Below, in pieces: positions 35,578 through 44,839 of a stretch of DNA of 64,000 nucleotides (positions within the stretch are counted from its first letter, which is position 1; each line of letters starts with the position of its first letter). The stretch spans positions 62,001 to 126,000 of the forward strand of contig NZ_JAMFTH010000008.1 of assembly GCF_024195295.1 (NCBI RefSeq), read 5' to 3'. Under the pieces are notes generated by a model. It saw only the letters and a list, made by a program, of their open reading frames with translations. It searched no databases and was not told the origin of the DNA. Position numbers and translations under genes: made by a program. This stretch comes from Gilvimarinus xylanilyticus (GTDB lineage: Bacteria > Pseudomonadota > Gammaproteobacteria > Pseudomonadales > Cellvibrionaceae).

Positions 35578-38319
35578 ATGTCTACACCTATATCGTTCAA
35601 ACGAGCGTTCGCCGCCAGTGCGGCGCTCACACTGGGAGCGGCCGCCACTACAACTCAGGCCGCCCCCATTGATGTCAGCCTGAACGCCAGTGGCGAGCTG
35701 TTGCTGGAATACACTTTCGATGAGCAAAAAAGCGGTGGTATGTGGTTGTCGGGTTACGACAATGGCCAGTGGTTTTACACCATCATCGAGGGCGCCACAG
35801 AGACCAACCTTGGTGGTGGTCAGTGGCGCTATAGCTACCAAAGTAATTTGAATTGCAGCTCAGGGAATTCCCTCTCCCTGCGTATTCAGGGCAACTACTC
35901 ACAGGTGGATTGGTTGCCGGGGCCTACCTCGGAGGATTACCTGGATGTCAGCTGTGACGGCCTTGCCGGTGGCGGCAGTAGTTCGAGTAGTTCGAGCGCC
36001 GCTTCCAGTTCCAGCGTTTCGCCTCAGCCTCCTGCCGGTGCTCCCAGTGTGAGCGTCAGTGCAGGCGATGGCGAAGTTAGCCTGAGCTGGCAAAGCGTCA
36101 GCGGCGCTGCCAGTTACCGGGTGGATTACGGCGTGGCGACCGGCGCGCTGGACAATAGTGTTACCACTTCTGCGACGGATTATACAGTGGCCGGACTGAG
36201 TAACGGTGTGGCCTACGACTTCACGGTGGCCGCCGTGAACAGCGAGGGTGAAGCGGTGTCCCCACGCGTGAACGCCACGCCCGAGACGGTCGGCACCGGA
36301 GGTGGGGGTGGCGCCAATGTGTTTGGCCTGGAATCGGACGGCACGGCCTACCACACCGACGGTGGACAGACCGGCGATTGGGTCTATCTGTGTTTGGACG
36401 GCGACTGCCGCGCGGCCAGTTTGAACGGTGGGCGCTACGAGTACATGTTCAATGTCTCCAGCGCTCAAAGCTATGATGTGCAGTTTAAAGTCCAGGACGA
36501 TGCCAGCTCTCAGTGTATTGCCGATGCGGCGGGGCTCACCCCCGGTGGCGGTGTGACCAGCTCGCCCTGCGCCGCGGGTGGCAGCACGGGTGGCTCTGGG
36601 GGCGACTCGGGCTCGGGCGATGACGGTTCTGGCGATGACGATACCGGAGGTAATGGCGGTGCCGGCAACGGCTTTGGCAGTGCTGGCGGTGTGCGCGTCG
36701 AGAACGGCGTGGTGATTGCCGAGGTGGGCGAGCGCTACCGCGTGCGTCACGAATTGTCTGCAAGTAATTTCAATAACTTCAATGTGGAATATTGGCGTGC
36801 TCGCTATGGCGCCCTGCAGTTGCGCGACTATACGCGTGCGGCCGCCGCCAGTCAGCGCCAAGCGGCGTGTGGCAGCACAGACCCCTGTGTGGTGGTTCGC
36901 CTCGATAGCGCGGTGCCGCTGTCTATGACGGATGGGGCGGGCAACAGCAAAGACTGCAATCAGCAATCGCCTAACTTCCGGTACCACAAGTTTTACGGGG
37001 ATGAGACCAACTTTTACTACGGCTACGTTATGGATATTTTGCTGCCAGACGGTACCGTGGTGCCGGCGTGCAGTGCCACGCAGAGCCAGCGCGCGAACGC
37101 CACCAGCTGGCAGGCTGTGATGCGCACCGATGCCAATATTCCGCGGGATTTTGAGCGCGGCGCACAAGTGGAGTTTGAGGTCACCATTAACTTTGACCGG
37201 GCCCAGGTAACGGGTGACAACGTCAACTACTATGGTCAGACCTTCCGCTATGTATTGGGGGAGGGTTTTGTGGTCAACAATCAGGATCCGGCCATTGGAC
37301 CGGTGGGCATTAATGACAGCTTTGCCAAACTGGGCGGTGATACCACGGTGCCTCACCTGTCTGACACGGGCGGTGAACAGCGCCGGCTGTCATTTATGCA
37401 GCACGCCTACAATATAAGCCCTGCAAACATCGAGAACTGGTTGCAGGGGCGACGCCTGTTCCATACCGACTTTGCGTATGGAAACCATGTGGAGCAGTTG
37501 CTTCCCGGGCCTCAGGCCATTGGCGGTAATCTGCCGTTCCCGGCCATGGCCGGCAAGGCGACCAACCCGGTACAGACGAGCTGCACAGCCTGTCATACCA
37601 ACAACAGCGTGGGCCCCATGCAGACCGGTGCGGATGTGGTGCCGCCCAAAATGATTGGCCTGGGGTTGCTGGGGGCTATTCCCGACAGCCAGATTGAGGC
37701 CTGGGCCGCGGAGAATGGTGGCACTGTCAGCCGTGTGACGGTGGGTGGCGCCCAGCAGATCGGGCGTTTTGGTTGGCGCGCGGAGGCCGTGAGCGTCGAG
37801 CATCAGGTCGCCAAGGCGCTTCACGACGACATCGGCGTGGGCACCAGTGTGGCCGACTTTGGTCCTTCGGAGCTTACTGACGCCCAGCTTATGGATCTGG
37901 TGACTTATTCTTCTTTGCTCGCGGTGCCTGTGCCGCGCGATAACCTGGCCGGGTCGACAGGTTTGGCGCAGTTCGAGTCTTTTGGGTGCGCCGGCTGTCA
38001 CAGGCCCACAGCCACCACTGGCAGCAATACTGATTTTCCCGAGATTGCTAACCAGACGATTCATCCGTTCACGGACTTGCTGTTGCACGATTTGGGTGAG
38101 GGGGCCTTTCGTACGGCGCCGCTTTGGGGGCTGGGTTTGTCCGGCTACGTCAGCAATGGCTCGACTTCTGCGCTGGAGTTGATGCATGACGGTCAGGCTG
38201 CCTCGATTGATGAGGCGGTACAGAGGCACAACGGCGATGCGTCGGCGAGCAAGGCCGCCTATAACGGCGCTACCGGTGGGTCGCGGCAGGCGATGATCGA
38301 CTTTTTGATGTCGCTTTAG
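35578..38319 (+). CDS. Secreted CBM-FN3-CBM-di-haem (DUF1111) fusion protein
   Basis: 913 residues from ATG 35578 (GGGGA upstream). Signal peptide to about residue 28. Residues 30-128: beta-sandwich with LLEYTFDEQKSGGMWLSGYD and two Cys, probably sugar-binding. A Ser linker (133-147). FN3 domain, 155-235. Residues 247-331: domain with WVYLCLDGDCRAASLN like the C-terminus of the GH26 enzyme. A Gly/Asp linker to 370. Residues 371-570: unknown beta-rich domain. Residues 575-913: DUF1111 di-haem oxidoreductase with haem motifs CTACH (669-673) and CAGCH (804-808), MIGLGLLGAIPD and IGRFGWRAEAVSVEHQVA. It is presumably an extracellular redox protein docked on xylan; electron donor to a polysaccharide monooxygenase is one hypothesis. 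Confidence 0.82.
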   Translation: MSTPISFKRAFAASAALTLGAAATTTQAAPIDVSLNASGELLLEYTFDEQKSGGMWLSGYDNGQWFYTIIEGATETNLGGGQWRYSYQSNLNCSSGNSLSLRIQGNYSQVDWLPGPTSEDYLDVSCDGLAGGGSSSSSSSAASSSSVSPQPPAGAPSVSVSAGDGEVSLSWQSVSGAASYRVDYGVATGALDNSVTTSATDYTVAGLSNGVAYDFTVAAVNSEGEAVSPRVNATPETVGTGGGGGANVFGLESDGTAYHTDGGQTGDWVYLCLDGDCRAASLNGGRYEYMFNVSSAQSYDVQFKVQDDASSQCIADAAGLTPGGGVTSSPCAAGGSTGGSGGDSGSGDDGSGDDDTGGNGGAGNGFGSAGGVRVENGVVIAEVGERYRVRHELSASNFNNFNVEYWRARYGALQLRDYTRAAAASQRQAACGSTDPCVVVRLDSAVPLSMTDGAGNSKDCNQQSPNFRYHKFYGDETNFYYGYVMDILLPDGTVVPACSATQSQRANATSWQAVMRTDANIPRDFERGAQVEFEVTINFDRAQVTGDNVNYYGQTFRYVLGEGFVVNNQDPAIGPVGINDSFAKLGGDTTVPHLSDTGGEQRRLSFMQHAYNISPANIENWLQGRRLFHTDFAYGNHVEQLLPGPQAIGGNLPFPAMAGKATNPVQTSCTACHTNNSVGPMQTGADVVPPKMIGLGLLGAIPDSQIEAWAAENGGTVSRVTVGGAQQIGRFGWRAEAVSVEHQVAKALHDDIGVGTSVADFGPSELTDAQLMDLVTYSSLLAVPVPRDNLAGSTGLAQFESFGCAGCHRPTATTGSNTDFPEIANQTIHPFTDLLLHDLGEGAFRTAPLWGLGLSGYVSNGSTSALELMHDGQAASIDEAVQRHNGDASASKAAYNGATGGSRQAMIDFLMSL

Positions 38320-38387
38320 TCGCTAAGAGTCAGGGGGCTCACCGTAATTGGGCATAGAATTTCCCTTGGGTTTGTGTTACTTAGTGA

Positions 38388-38411
38388 CCCCGTCCCGATA
38401 GGGGCGGGGTT
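38388..38411 (+). terminator. Terminator-like hairpin after the di-haem gene
   Basis: CCCCGTCCC (38388-38396) and GGGGCGGGG (38401-38409) form a nine-pair stem with one T-G pair and a four-base loop; only two T residues follow, so it may act as a barrier rather than a classic terminator. Confidence 0.5.
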
Positions 38412-38460
38412 GTGGCCGCAGAAAATATGGCTTGCTGTAACATGATGGTGTGGACGCTGG

Positions 38461-39507
38461 ATGAGTAAAAAACAACGCGCGGGTAAATCGACACGGGTCA
38501 CCATGAAAGATGTCGCCGAAAGAGCTGGCGTGTCTTTAATGACGGTTTCAAGGGTTCTCAATAAAGATCGAGTGGCGGCCGCCACTTACGACAAGGTAAT
38601 GGCAGCGGTAGAGGCGTTAAACTATCGCTTGGACGCGTCAGCTCGCAGCTTATCTGGGGCGCAGTCTTATCTGATCGGTTTTTTTTACGATAACTCTCTC
38701 GGTAGCTACATCAGTCAGTATCTGATTGGTGTTCTTAAGCGCTGCAATGAGCTTGGGTATCACCTCGTCATTGAGCCTTGCTCTTACGGCGACAATGACG
38801 TGGACGCTGTGGTTGGCGAGTTAACCAAGCGTTACAAACTGGATGGCATGATCATCCCCCCGCCGCTGTGTGAATATGTCCCCTTGTTAGATGCGCTGGA
38901 TAAAGCCGGTGTGCGTTACGTGCGTGTGGGGCCGGGTTTAGAGTTGGAGCGATCCTCCTACGTTTCTATCGACGACTACCGGGCCACCTTTGAAATGACC
39001 GAGCACTTGATTGCGCAAGGGCATTCGTCTATCGGATTCATAAAGGGGGATACCCACCAAGGAATCGCCGTCAGCCGTTACAAAGGGTTCCAGGATGCAA
39101 TGAGCAAGCATGGCTTGGTCGTTGATGAAGCGCTTGTCGCAGAAGGGGACTTTTCTTTTAATAGCGGGATGAAGGCCTGCGCGAAAATATTGGATGCCGG
39201 TAAACCTGTGACGGCAATTTTTGCCAGTAATGACGATATGGCCAGCGCGGTCATTGCAACGGCACACCGTCGCAGCCTTTGGGTTCCTGAGGACTTGGCC
39301 GTTGCGGGTTTTGACGATACGAACATTGCCACCTCTATTTTTCCTCAGCTCACAACCGTGCGTCAGCCGATTGAAGAGCTGTCCTCTCAGTCCGTTAACT
39401 TGTTAATTGAAGTGGTTAAGGCCGATAGCTTATTGGGGATAAAGCTTCAAAAACATGAGGTATTGGCCCACTCCCTTGTGCAGCGCGGCTCAACGGCTCC
39501 TGAGTAA
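38461..39507 (+). CDS. LacI-family repressor, probable xylose/xylo-oligosaccharide regulator
   Basis: 348 residues. The DNA-binding head is VTMKDVAERAGVSLMTVSRVLN with hinge YRLDASARSLSGAQSYLIG. The periplasmic-binding-protein-like body includes KLDGMIIPPPLCEYVPLLD, IGFIKGDTHQGIAVSRYKGF, ASNDDMASAVI and AVAGFDDTNIATSIFPQLTTVRQPI. It lies just before the xylan TonB receptor, whose leader holds a GTTAACGTTAAC operator. Because the same operator occurs before xylBA and the GH43 operon, I infer that this protein represses all three and is released by xylose or a xylo-oligosaccharide. GalR at 13304 is the competing candidate. Confidence 0.85.
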   Translation: MSKKQRAGKSTRVTMKDVAERAGVSLMTVSRVLNKDRVAAATYDKVMAAVEALNYRLDASARSLSGAQSYLIGFFYDNSLGSYISQYLIGVLKRCNELGYHLVIEPCSYGDNDVDAVVGELTKRYKLDGMIIPPPLCEYVPLLDALDKAGVRYVRVGPGLELERSSYVSIDDYRATFEMTEHLIAQGHSSIGFIKGDTHQGIAVSRYKGFQDAMSKHGLVVDEALVAEGDFSFNSGMKACAKILDAGKPVTAIFASNDDMASAVIATAHRRSLWVPEDLAVAGFDDTNIATSIFPQLTTVRQPIEELSSQSVNLLIEVVKADSLLGIKLQKHEVLAHSLVQRGSTAPE

Positions 39508-39607
39508 GCTCACCCAGCCTGCAGTATCTACTTTTCGCACGTAAAAATAGCCGACCCCTAGAGGGCGAATGTAATTATTAAAAATTCTGTTGACGCACTC
39601 TGAAGGC

Positions 39608-39630
39608 TTTTGTTAACGTTAACGGTAACG
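39608..39630. promoter_or_regulatory. LacI-type operator before the xylan TonB receptor
   Basis: TTTTGTTAACGTTAACGG followed by TAACG, about 80 bases before the receptor ATG. Its core and GTAACG extension match 7953-7973, and it differs by one base from 44568-44590 over 23 positions. Confidence 0.72.
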
Positions 39631-39710
39631 CGCATTAAGGTGCGCTTGCTGGATATGGAGACGAGGCCATTTCCAGCTCACCGTTAAGTAATAACTGGAG
39701 CAAAAAAATA

Positions 39711-42698
39711 ATGAGCCAATTTACTGTTAAAAAACGTCTTTTATCCTCGACCATTGCCCTGGTGATGGGCGGGGGCGCCATTGGAGCCATGGCGCAAAGT
39801 GGTCAAGCTGATGCTGAGTTGTTAGAAGAAGTGGTGGTTACGGGTATCCGCGCCTCTTTGGACCGAGCAATGGATGTTAAGCGTGACTCTCAGGGTGTGG
39901 TTGACGCGATTTCTGCCGAGGATATCGGTGACTTCCCCGATACCAACCTTGCTGAATCTCTGCAGCGGGTGACCGGTGTGTCCATTGACCGTCAGAACAA
40001 CGAAGGTTCTCGTGTGACCGTTCGTGGTTTTGGACCCGATTACAACATGATTACCCTCAATGGTCGTCAAATGCCCACGGCCAACCTCGGGGAAACCGGT
40101 ACCAACAATTCCCGCTCTTTTGACTTCTCTCAGTTAGCGGCGGAAAGCGTCAGTGGTGTAGAAATTTACAAAACTGGCAAGGCGAGCTTAACCACCGGTG
40201 GCATAGGTTCGACCATTAATATCAAAACGACTCGTCCGCTGGAAAACGCCGGGTTGAACGCGAGCTTTGGGGTAAAAGCCGTTGCAGACAGCACCAATCG
40301 TATTGGCGACGATGTAACCCCAGAGATTTCCGGTATTTACAGCAACACCTTTGCCGACGATACCTTTGGTGTGGCGGTATCGGCGAGCTATCAGAAGCGC
40401 GATTCAGCGCAATTATCTGGCACTGTTTCATCCGGCTGGAACAGTCTGCGGGTCGGTGAGGGGGATGCGCTGATCGACGCCTACCCAGTAGCTGCTGGCG
40501 ATTTAATGTCTACCCCGCAAAACTATATGTACCGTGTGGATGACTATTCGCGCGAACGCACCAACGCCCAGGCAACCTTGCAATGGCAGCCTGTCGACAG
40601 TATTACGGCTACAGCTGATTACACCTACACCGAGCAGTCCGTAGATCGTGAGCGTCAAGAGCTTTCGGCCTGGTTTGGTGGCGGTTTCAGTTCTCAAGGT
40701 GATAGCGAGCTGTACAGCGAAAGCAGTGTCGTTACCCCCTCGTATCTGGTGGCTACAGATTGCTGTGACGTGGGTTTTGGTGTGGGTAGCTGGGGCACCG
40801 ACAGCCAGATGGATTCTTTGGGCTTAAATGTAGAGTGGCAAGCGACCGACAACCTCACCTTGGCCTTGGATGCACATTCGTCAAAAGCAGAAGCCAAGCC
40901 TCAGGATTATCGTGGCAGTGATAACGTAGTGACCGCTGCTGCATTTACCCGTACCCGAACGACCGTCGACTTCCGCCAGGATTTACCGTTAATGACGGTC
41001 GAAATGGATGATGGTGCTCTTACGGCAAGCGATATTATTGCTACGGGTACCAGTCACCGTAACTCATACCAGAAAACCGAAATCGATCAGGTTAAGTTAG
41101 ACGGTAGCTACGAGTTCGATGAGTCTGTGGTTAAGAGTCTGGACTTTGGTTTGGCGGCCACCAAAATAGAAAACCGCACAGCGTTTAGCCTCAATCAGGG
41201 TGGCAACTGGGGTGGGCTGGGTTACACCAATATCGGTGGCGACTGGAACTCTGCTGCAGGTGATGGCGACAATAACTTTGATGATTCCGCGTTTGAATTT
41301 AAGAGCCTGGCGGGTGAGTTTGATGATTTGTCTGCTGGCGGGATTTATGGTCAATTTGTTGATGTAAATTACGATCAGTTTGCCGGTGACATTGCGCGTT
41401 TTTACGAGCAGTATCCCGATGGGCAGGGCGCTGGTGGCAATGCCTTTGCTTTCTGTGACCCGGGCACTCTGTGCATCAACCCTGAATACGCGGTCGATAA
41501 CCGCATGGAAGAAGAGCAGTCTTCCGCTTACGTTCAAGTAAACCTGGGCTGGGATACCGCCGGCATGCCGACTGACTTGGCGCTGGGTTTGCGCTACGAA
41601 GAAACTGACGTAACGTCTAACTCTTTGTTGCCGAATTATTTTAACGGTCAGTGGCGCACGCCGAACGAATTGCTGCTGCAAGCCGATGGTGGAATTTTCC
41701 GTGAGGGAACGGGCTCTTACGATAATTTACTGCCCAATATTGATTTCTCCATCCAGCCTACAGAAGACGTAGTTGTGCGTGCCTCGTTCAGTCAGACGAT
41801 TGCGCGTCCTAATTATGGCGACTTACAAGGCACGGCTATTCCGGATAGTCCGCAGGCGCGTACTTTCGATAACAGTACCGCAGGTTCGGGAAACCCGGAT
41901 CTGGATCCGTTTGAATCCACTAACTTTGATTTCTCCGCCGAATGGTATTACGGTGAAGGCAGCTATGTTTCTCTGGGTTATTACCAAAAAGACGTAGAAA
42001 ACTTTATCGGCACAAGCATTGAAAACGAAGTGCTGTTTCCCTCAGTAGCAAACCCCGCAACCGGTCCCCGTTACGAAGAGGCCGCTGCTCAAGCGTCTGT
42101 TGATAACTTTGGTCAGGATGTTCGCGACTATTACGTCGCGCAAGGTTGGATTGACGGAACCAGCGGTGAGCTGCTGGGAGATCGCAGTAGCTACGACCCG
42201 TTGATGTACACCATACGTGTGCCGGTCAACGAAAAAGAAGCGTCTATCGATGGCTTTGAATTTGCGTTGCAGCATATGTTTGGCGAGTCAGGTTTCGGGG
42301 GTATTGTTAACTTCACTACCGTAGATGGCGATATCGGCTACGACAATGATGTGATTAATGAAAATCAGTTTGCCTTGTTAGGCTTGAGTGATTCGGCTAA
42401 CGTGGTTGCTTTTTATGATAATTATGGTCTTCAAGCTCGTATCGCTTATAACTGGCGTGACGAGTTTCTAAGTGGTACACAGCAAGGGAATGGTCAGCAG
42501 GAGCCTGTATACACCGAGGCGTATGGCCAGGTAGATATTTCTGTTAATTATGACCTGACGGATAATTTGTCTATTTTCTTGGAAGGCTTGAATATCACCG
42601 AAGAAGATATTCGTGTACATGGGCGCACTGACAACATGCTGGTGTTTTATGGTGAGCAAGGTGCTCGGTATGCATTGGGTGCACGCTATTCTTTCTAG
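39711..42698 (+). CDS. TonB-dependent outer-membrane receptor (probable xylo-oligosaccharides)
   Basis: 995 residues. Signal peptide ending near GAIGAMAQSG. TonB box EEVVVTGIRASLDRA, then plug domain (SQGVVDAISAEDIGDFPDTN, LQRVTGVSIDRQNNEGSRV, VRGFGPDYNMITLNGRQMP, VEIYKTGKASLTTGGIGSTI). The barrel ends in GARYSF with a terminal Phe. This belongs to the large carbohydrate-type receptors common in Alteromonadales, Cellvibrionales and Caulobacter, which act without SusD. The LacI gene before it, the shared operator and the xylosidase operon after it point to xylan fragments as cargo. A strong terminator follows at 42736. Confidence 0.9.
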   Translation: MSQFTVKKRLLSSTIALVMGGGAIGAMAQSGQADAELLEEVVVTGIRASLDRAMDVKRDSQGVVDAISAEDIGDFPDTNLAESLQRVTGVSIDRQNNEGSRVTVRGFGPDYNMITLNGRQMPTANLGETGTNNSRSFDFSQLAAESVSGVEIYKTGKASLTTGGIGSTINIKTTRPLENAGLNASFGVKAVADSTNRIGDDVTPEISGIYSNTFADDTFGVAVSASYQKRDSAQLSGTVSSGWNSLRVGEGDALIDAYPVAAGDLMSTPQNYMYRVDDYSRERTNAQATLQWQPVDSITATADYTYTEQSVDRERQELSAWFGGGFSSQGDSELYSESSVVTPSYLVATDCCDVGFGVGSWGTDSQMDSLGLNVEWQATDNLTLALDAHSSKAEAKPQDYRGSDNVVTAAAFTRTRTTVDFRQDLPLMTVEMDDGALTASDIIATGTSHRNSYQKTEIDQVKLDGSYEFDESVVKSLDFGLAATKIENRTAFSLNQGGNWGGLGYTNIGGDWNSAAGDGDNNFDDSAFEFKSLAGEFDDLSAGGIYGQFVDVNYDQFAGDIARFYEQYPDGQGAGGNAFAFCDPGTLCINPEYAVDNRMEEEQSSAYVQVNLGWDTAGMPTDLALGLRYEETDVTSNSLLPNYFNGQWRTPNELLLQADGGIFREGTGSYDNLLPNIDFSIQPTEDVVVRASFSQTIARPNYGDLQGTAIPDSPQARTFDNSTAGSGNPDLDPFESTNFDFSAEWYYGEGSYVSLGYYQKDVENFIGTSIENEVLFPSVANPATGPRYEEAAAQASVDNFGQDVRDYYVAQGWIDGTSGELLGDRSSYDPLMYTIRVPVNEKEASIDGFEFALQHMFGESGFGGIVNFTTVDGDIGYDNDVINENQFALLGLSDSANVVAFYDNYGLQARIAYNWRDEFLSGTQQGNGQQEPVYTEAYGQVDISVNYDLTDNLSIFLEGLNITEEDIRVHGRTDNMLVFYGEQGARYALGARYSF

Positions 42699-42735
42699 TC
42701 GTGACACTTAACCAAACTTGTTGTTAGTGGTATTT

Positions 42736-42769
42736 AGCCGCTATCGTATCAGCGATAGCGGCTCTTTTT
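42736..42769 (+). terminator. Rho-independent terminator between TonB receptor and halogenase-like gene
   Basis: AGCCGCTATCG (42736-42746) and CGATAGCGGCT (42753-42763) form a perfect 11-bp stem followed by CTTTTT. Expression of the next gene, 31 bases on, would depend on read-through. Confidence 0.85.
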
Positions 42770-42799
42770 GTTGAGTCAAAATAATAACAGAGGTTGGAT

Positions 42800-44272
42800 A
42801 TGAGCCAGAGAGTCGAGTCGTTAACCATTGTTGGCGGTGGCACCGCAGGTTGGATGGCCGCTGCAGCGTTGAGCAAGGTTTTTAAAAGATTAAAAGTCAC
42901 TCTCGTGGAATCGGATTCCATCGGTACCGTGGGTGTCGGTGAGGCCACCATACCGACACTGCAATTTTTTAATCAGCTGCTGGGCATTAATGAACGCGAC
43001 TTTGTTCGAGAGACTCAAGCCACGTTTAAGCTTGGAATTCAATTCGAGGGCTGGCGTTCACCGGAGCAAAAGTACATCCACGGTTTTGGTGAAACCGGCA
43101 AGAACTATTGGGCCGCGGGCTTTCATAATTTTTGGCGCCGTGGTGACGAGTTGGGGCTCGCTGAATCGTTCGGAAGGTATTGCCGTGAAGTTCAGGCTGC
43201 CCAAGCGGATCGATTTGCAATTGGCCCTGACAGTGGCTTGAACTACGCCTACCACCTGGATGCTACCCGATATGGCCAGTATTTGCGGAAAATAGCTGAG
43301 CGTAACGGAGTAATACGAGAAGAAGGCAAAGTCACGCGAGTGGATCAATGCAAAGATAGCGGAAATATTCTGTCGGTTACCTTGGATAACGGAAAAAGTG
43401 TTGACGGTGATTTGTTTATTGATTGCACGGGTTTTGCAGCGTTGCTGATTGAAAAGACATTGCAGACAGGTTATGAAGATTGGAGCCATTGGTTACCCTG
43501 CGACAGGGCGATTGCTCTGCAAACTGAGTTAACCGGAGACCCCAAGCCCTATACTCGCGCAGTCGCGCACAAGGCTGGCTGGCGATGGGAGATTCCCCTT
43601 CAGCATCGTCGTGGTAACGGGATTGTGTATTCCAGCGAATATTTGCCGGACGATGAAGCGCTAAATTTATTAAACCACTCCGTCCAAGGAGGGCTGACAT
43701 CAGAGCCCAATAAGATTCGGTTTGTGACAGGAAAGCGGAAACTGCAGTGGAATAAAAACTGTATTGCTCTGGGGCTTGCCAGCGGGTTTTTGGAGCCTTT
43801 GGAGTCCACCAGTATTCACCTTATTCAGCAGAATATCTTAAAGCTCATTAAGTTGTTTCCGGACAGTGTTGAGTGCGCATTGGACCGCGATGAATTTAAC
43901 CGAAGGGCGGATGCTGAGTATCGCCAGGTGCTGGATTTTATCGTTTTGCATTATCGCTTGACCGAGCGAAGTGATTCGCCATTCTGGCGGCATTGTCGCA
44001 CCATGAGCGTGCCTGACTCTCTGGCACATCGTATGGAGCAGTTCCAGGAAACGGGGCGATTCTTTCTGGAAGATGGCGAGCTGTTTGTCGACTCTTGGTT
44101 TCAGGTGATGATCGGGCAGGGCCTCATTCCAAAAACCTATCACGCCGTTGTGGATGAAATGCCAGAGAGTGAGCTGGCCGCAATGCTAAAGCAATTATCT
44201 CAAAGTGTGCAGTCGCATATTGCCAAGCTACCCAGTCACGCGGAATTTCTAAAGCGCTACCTTTCGGTGTAA
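42800..44272 (+). CDS. Flavin-dependent tryptophan-halogenase-like protein
   Basis: 490 residues from ATG 42800 (AGAGG upstream). The FAD-binding GGGTAGW motif is at residues 12-18. The halogenase signature WRWEIP (261-266) is intact, as are the lysine equivalent to PrnA Lys79 (Lys77 in TFKLGIQFEGW) and the catalytic glutamate region GFLEPLESTSIHLIQ. By family knowledge such proteins chlorinate or brominate an aromatic ring with FADH2 and hypochlorous acid made in situ. Members next to TonB receptors in polysaccharide loci are widespread but their substrate is not known. No flavin reductase gene is nearby. It probably shares the receptor's promoter. Confidence 0.88.
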   Translation: MSQRVESLTIVGGGTAGWMAAAALSKVFKRLKVTLVESDSIGTVGVGEATIPTLQFFNQLLGINERDFVRETQATFKLGIQFEGWRSPEQKYIHGFGETGKNYWAAGFHNFWRRGDELGLAESFGRYCREVQAAQADRFAIGPDSGLNYAYHLDATRYGQYLRKIAERNGVIREEGKVTRVDQCKDSGNILSVTLDNGKSVDGDLFIDCTGFAALLIEKTLQTGYEDWSHWLPCDRAIALQTELTGDPKPYTRAVAHKAGWRWEIPLQHRRGNGIVYSSEYLPDDEALNLLNHSVQGGLTSEPNKIRFVTGKRKLQWNKNCIALGLASGFLEPLESTSIHLIQQNILKLIKLFPDSVECALDRDEFNRRADAEYRQVLDFIVLHYRLTERSDSPFWRHCRTMSVPDSLAHRMEQFQETGRFFLEDGELFVDSWFQVMIGQGLIPKTYHAVVDEMPESELAAMLKQLSQSVQSHIAKLPSHAEFLKRYLSV

Positions 44273-44567
44273 AGGTCTCATCAGAGTTTGGTGGGGTCGA
44301 CTTAGCAAGGCGTGCCTACAGGCTTAACGTTAGGTGCATCTTCTCGACTCATTGAGCGTTGCAGCATTAAAACAAGTTCGCTTTGCCGTAAGTGCTGCTC
44401 TTAGTGAGTAGTCAGAGGCTGGCTTAAAAAAGCTTGCCTCTTTGAGCTGCTTTCGTTGTTATCAGTTTTTTTGCGCAAGCAACGGCTATTTATTCTGCGT
44501 AAATTTGATTGATTGGCGAGAGCTTTTAACCGCTTGAGTTAATTATTTATTGACCACCGTAAGGCAC

Positions 44568-44590
44568 TTTTGTTAACGTTAACGATAACG
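44568..44590. promoter_or_regulatory. LacI-type operator before the GH43 xylosidase operon
   Basis: TTTTGTTAACGTTAACGA followed by TAACG, one base different from 39608-39630. It lies unusually far, about 490 bases, before the GH43 start, with a terminator at 44840 in between. Apart from these two sites I see no gene in 44273-45076. Confidence 0.7.
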
Positions 44591-44839
44591 AAATTAAAGT
44601 GGCTGCGGAGTATTGAAAACTGGTCGTGATGCTTGGTATAGCGTCGTGCTTGGCAGGGTTCATACTCTACTTGTGACGCCGGATAAGCTTAATAAAGCAG
44701 GGCCTGGAACAATCAAGGTAAGTGTCCCGTTAGAAAACTGGGTAGTTGACGGATTGGATTCTAAGTTTACGCAACCTTCTAGCTGAGCTCTCCAAAGCTA
44801 GACTTAGTAAGAGGTAACCCTCCTCCCTAAGTGCCTTGG

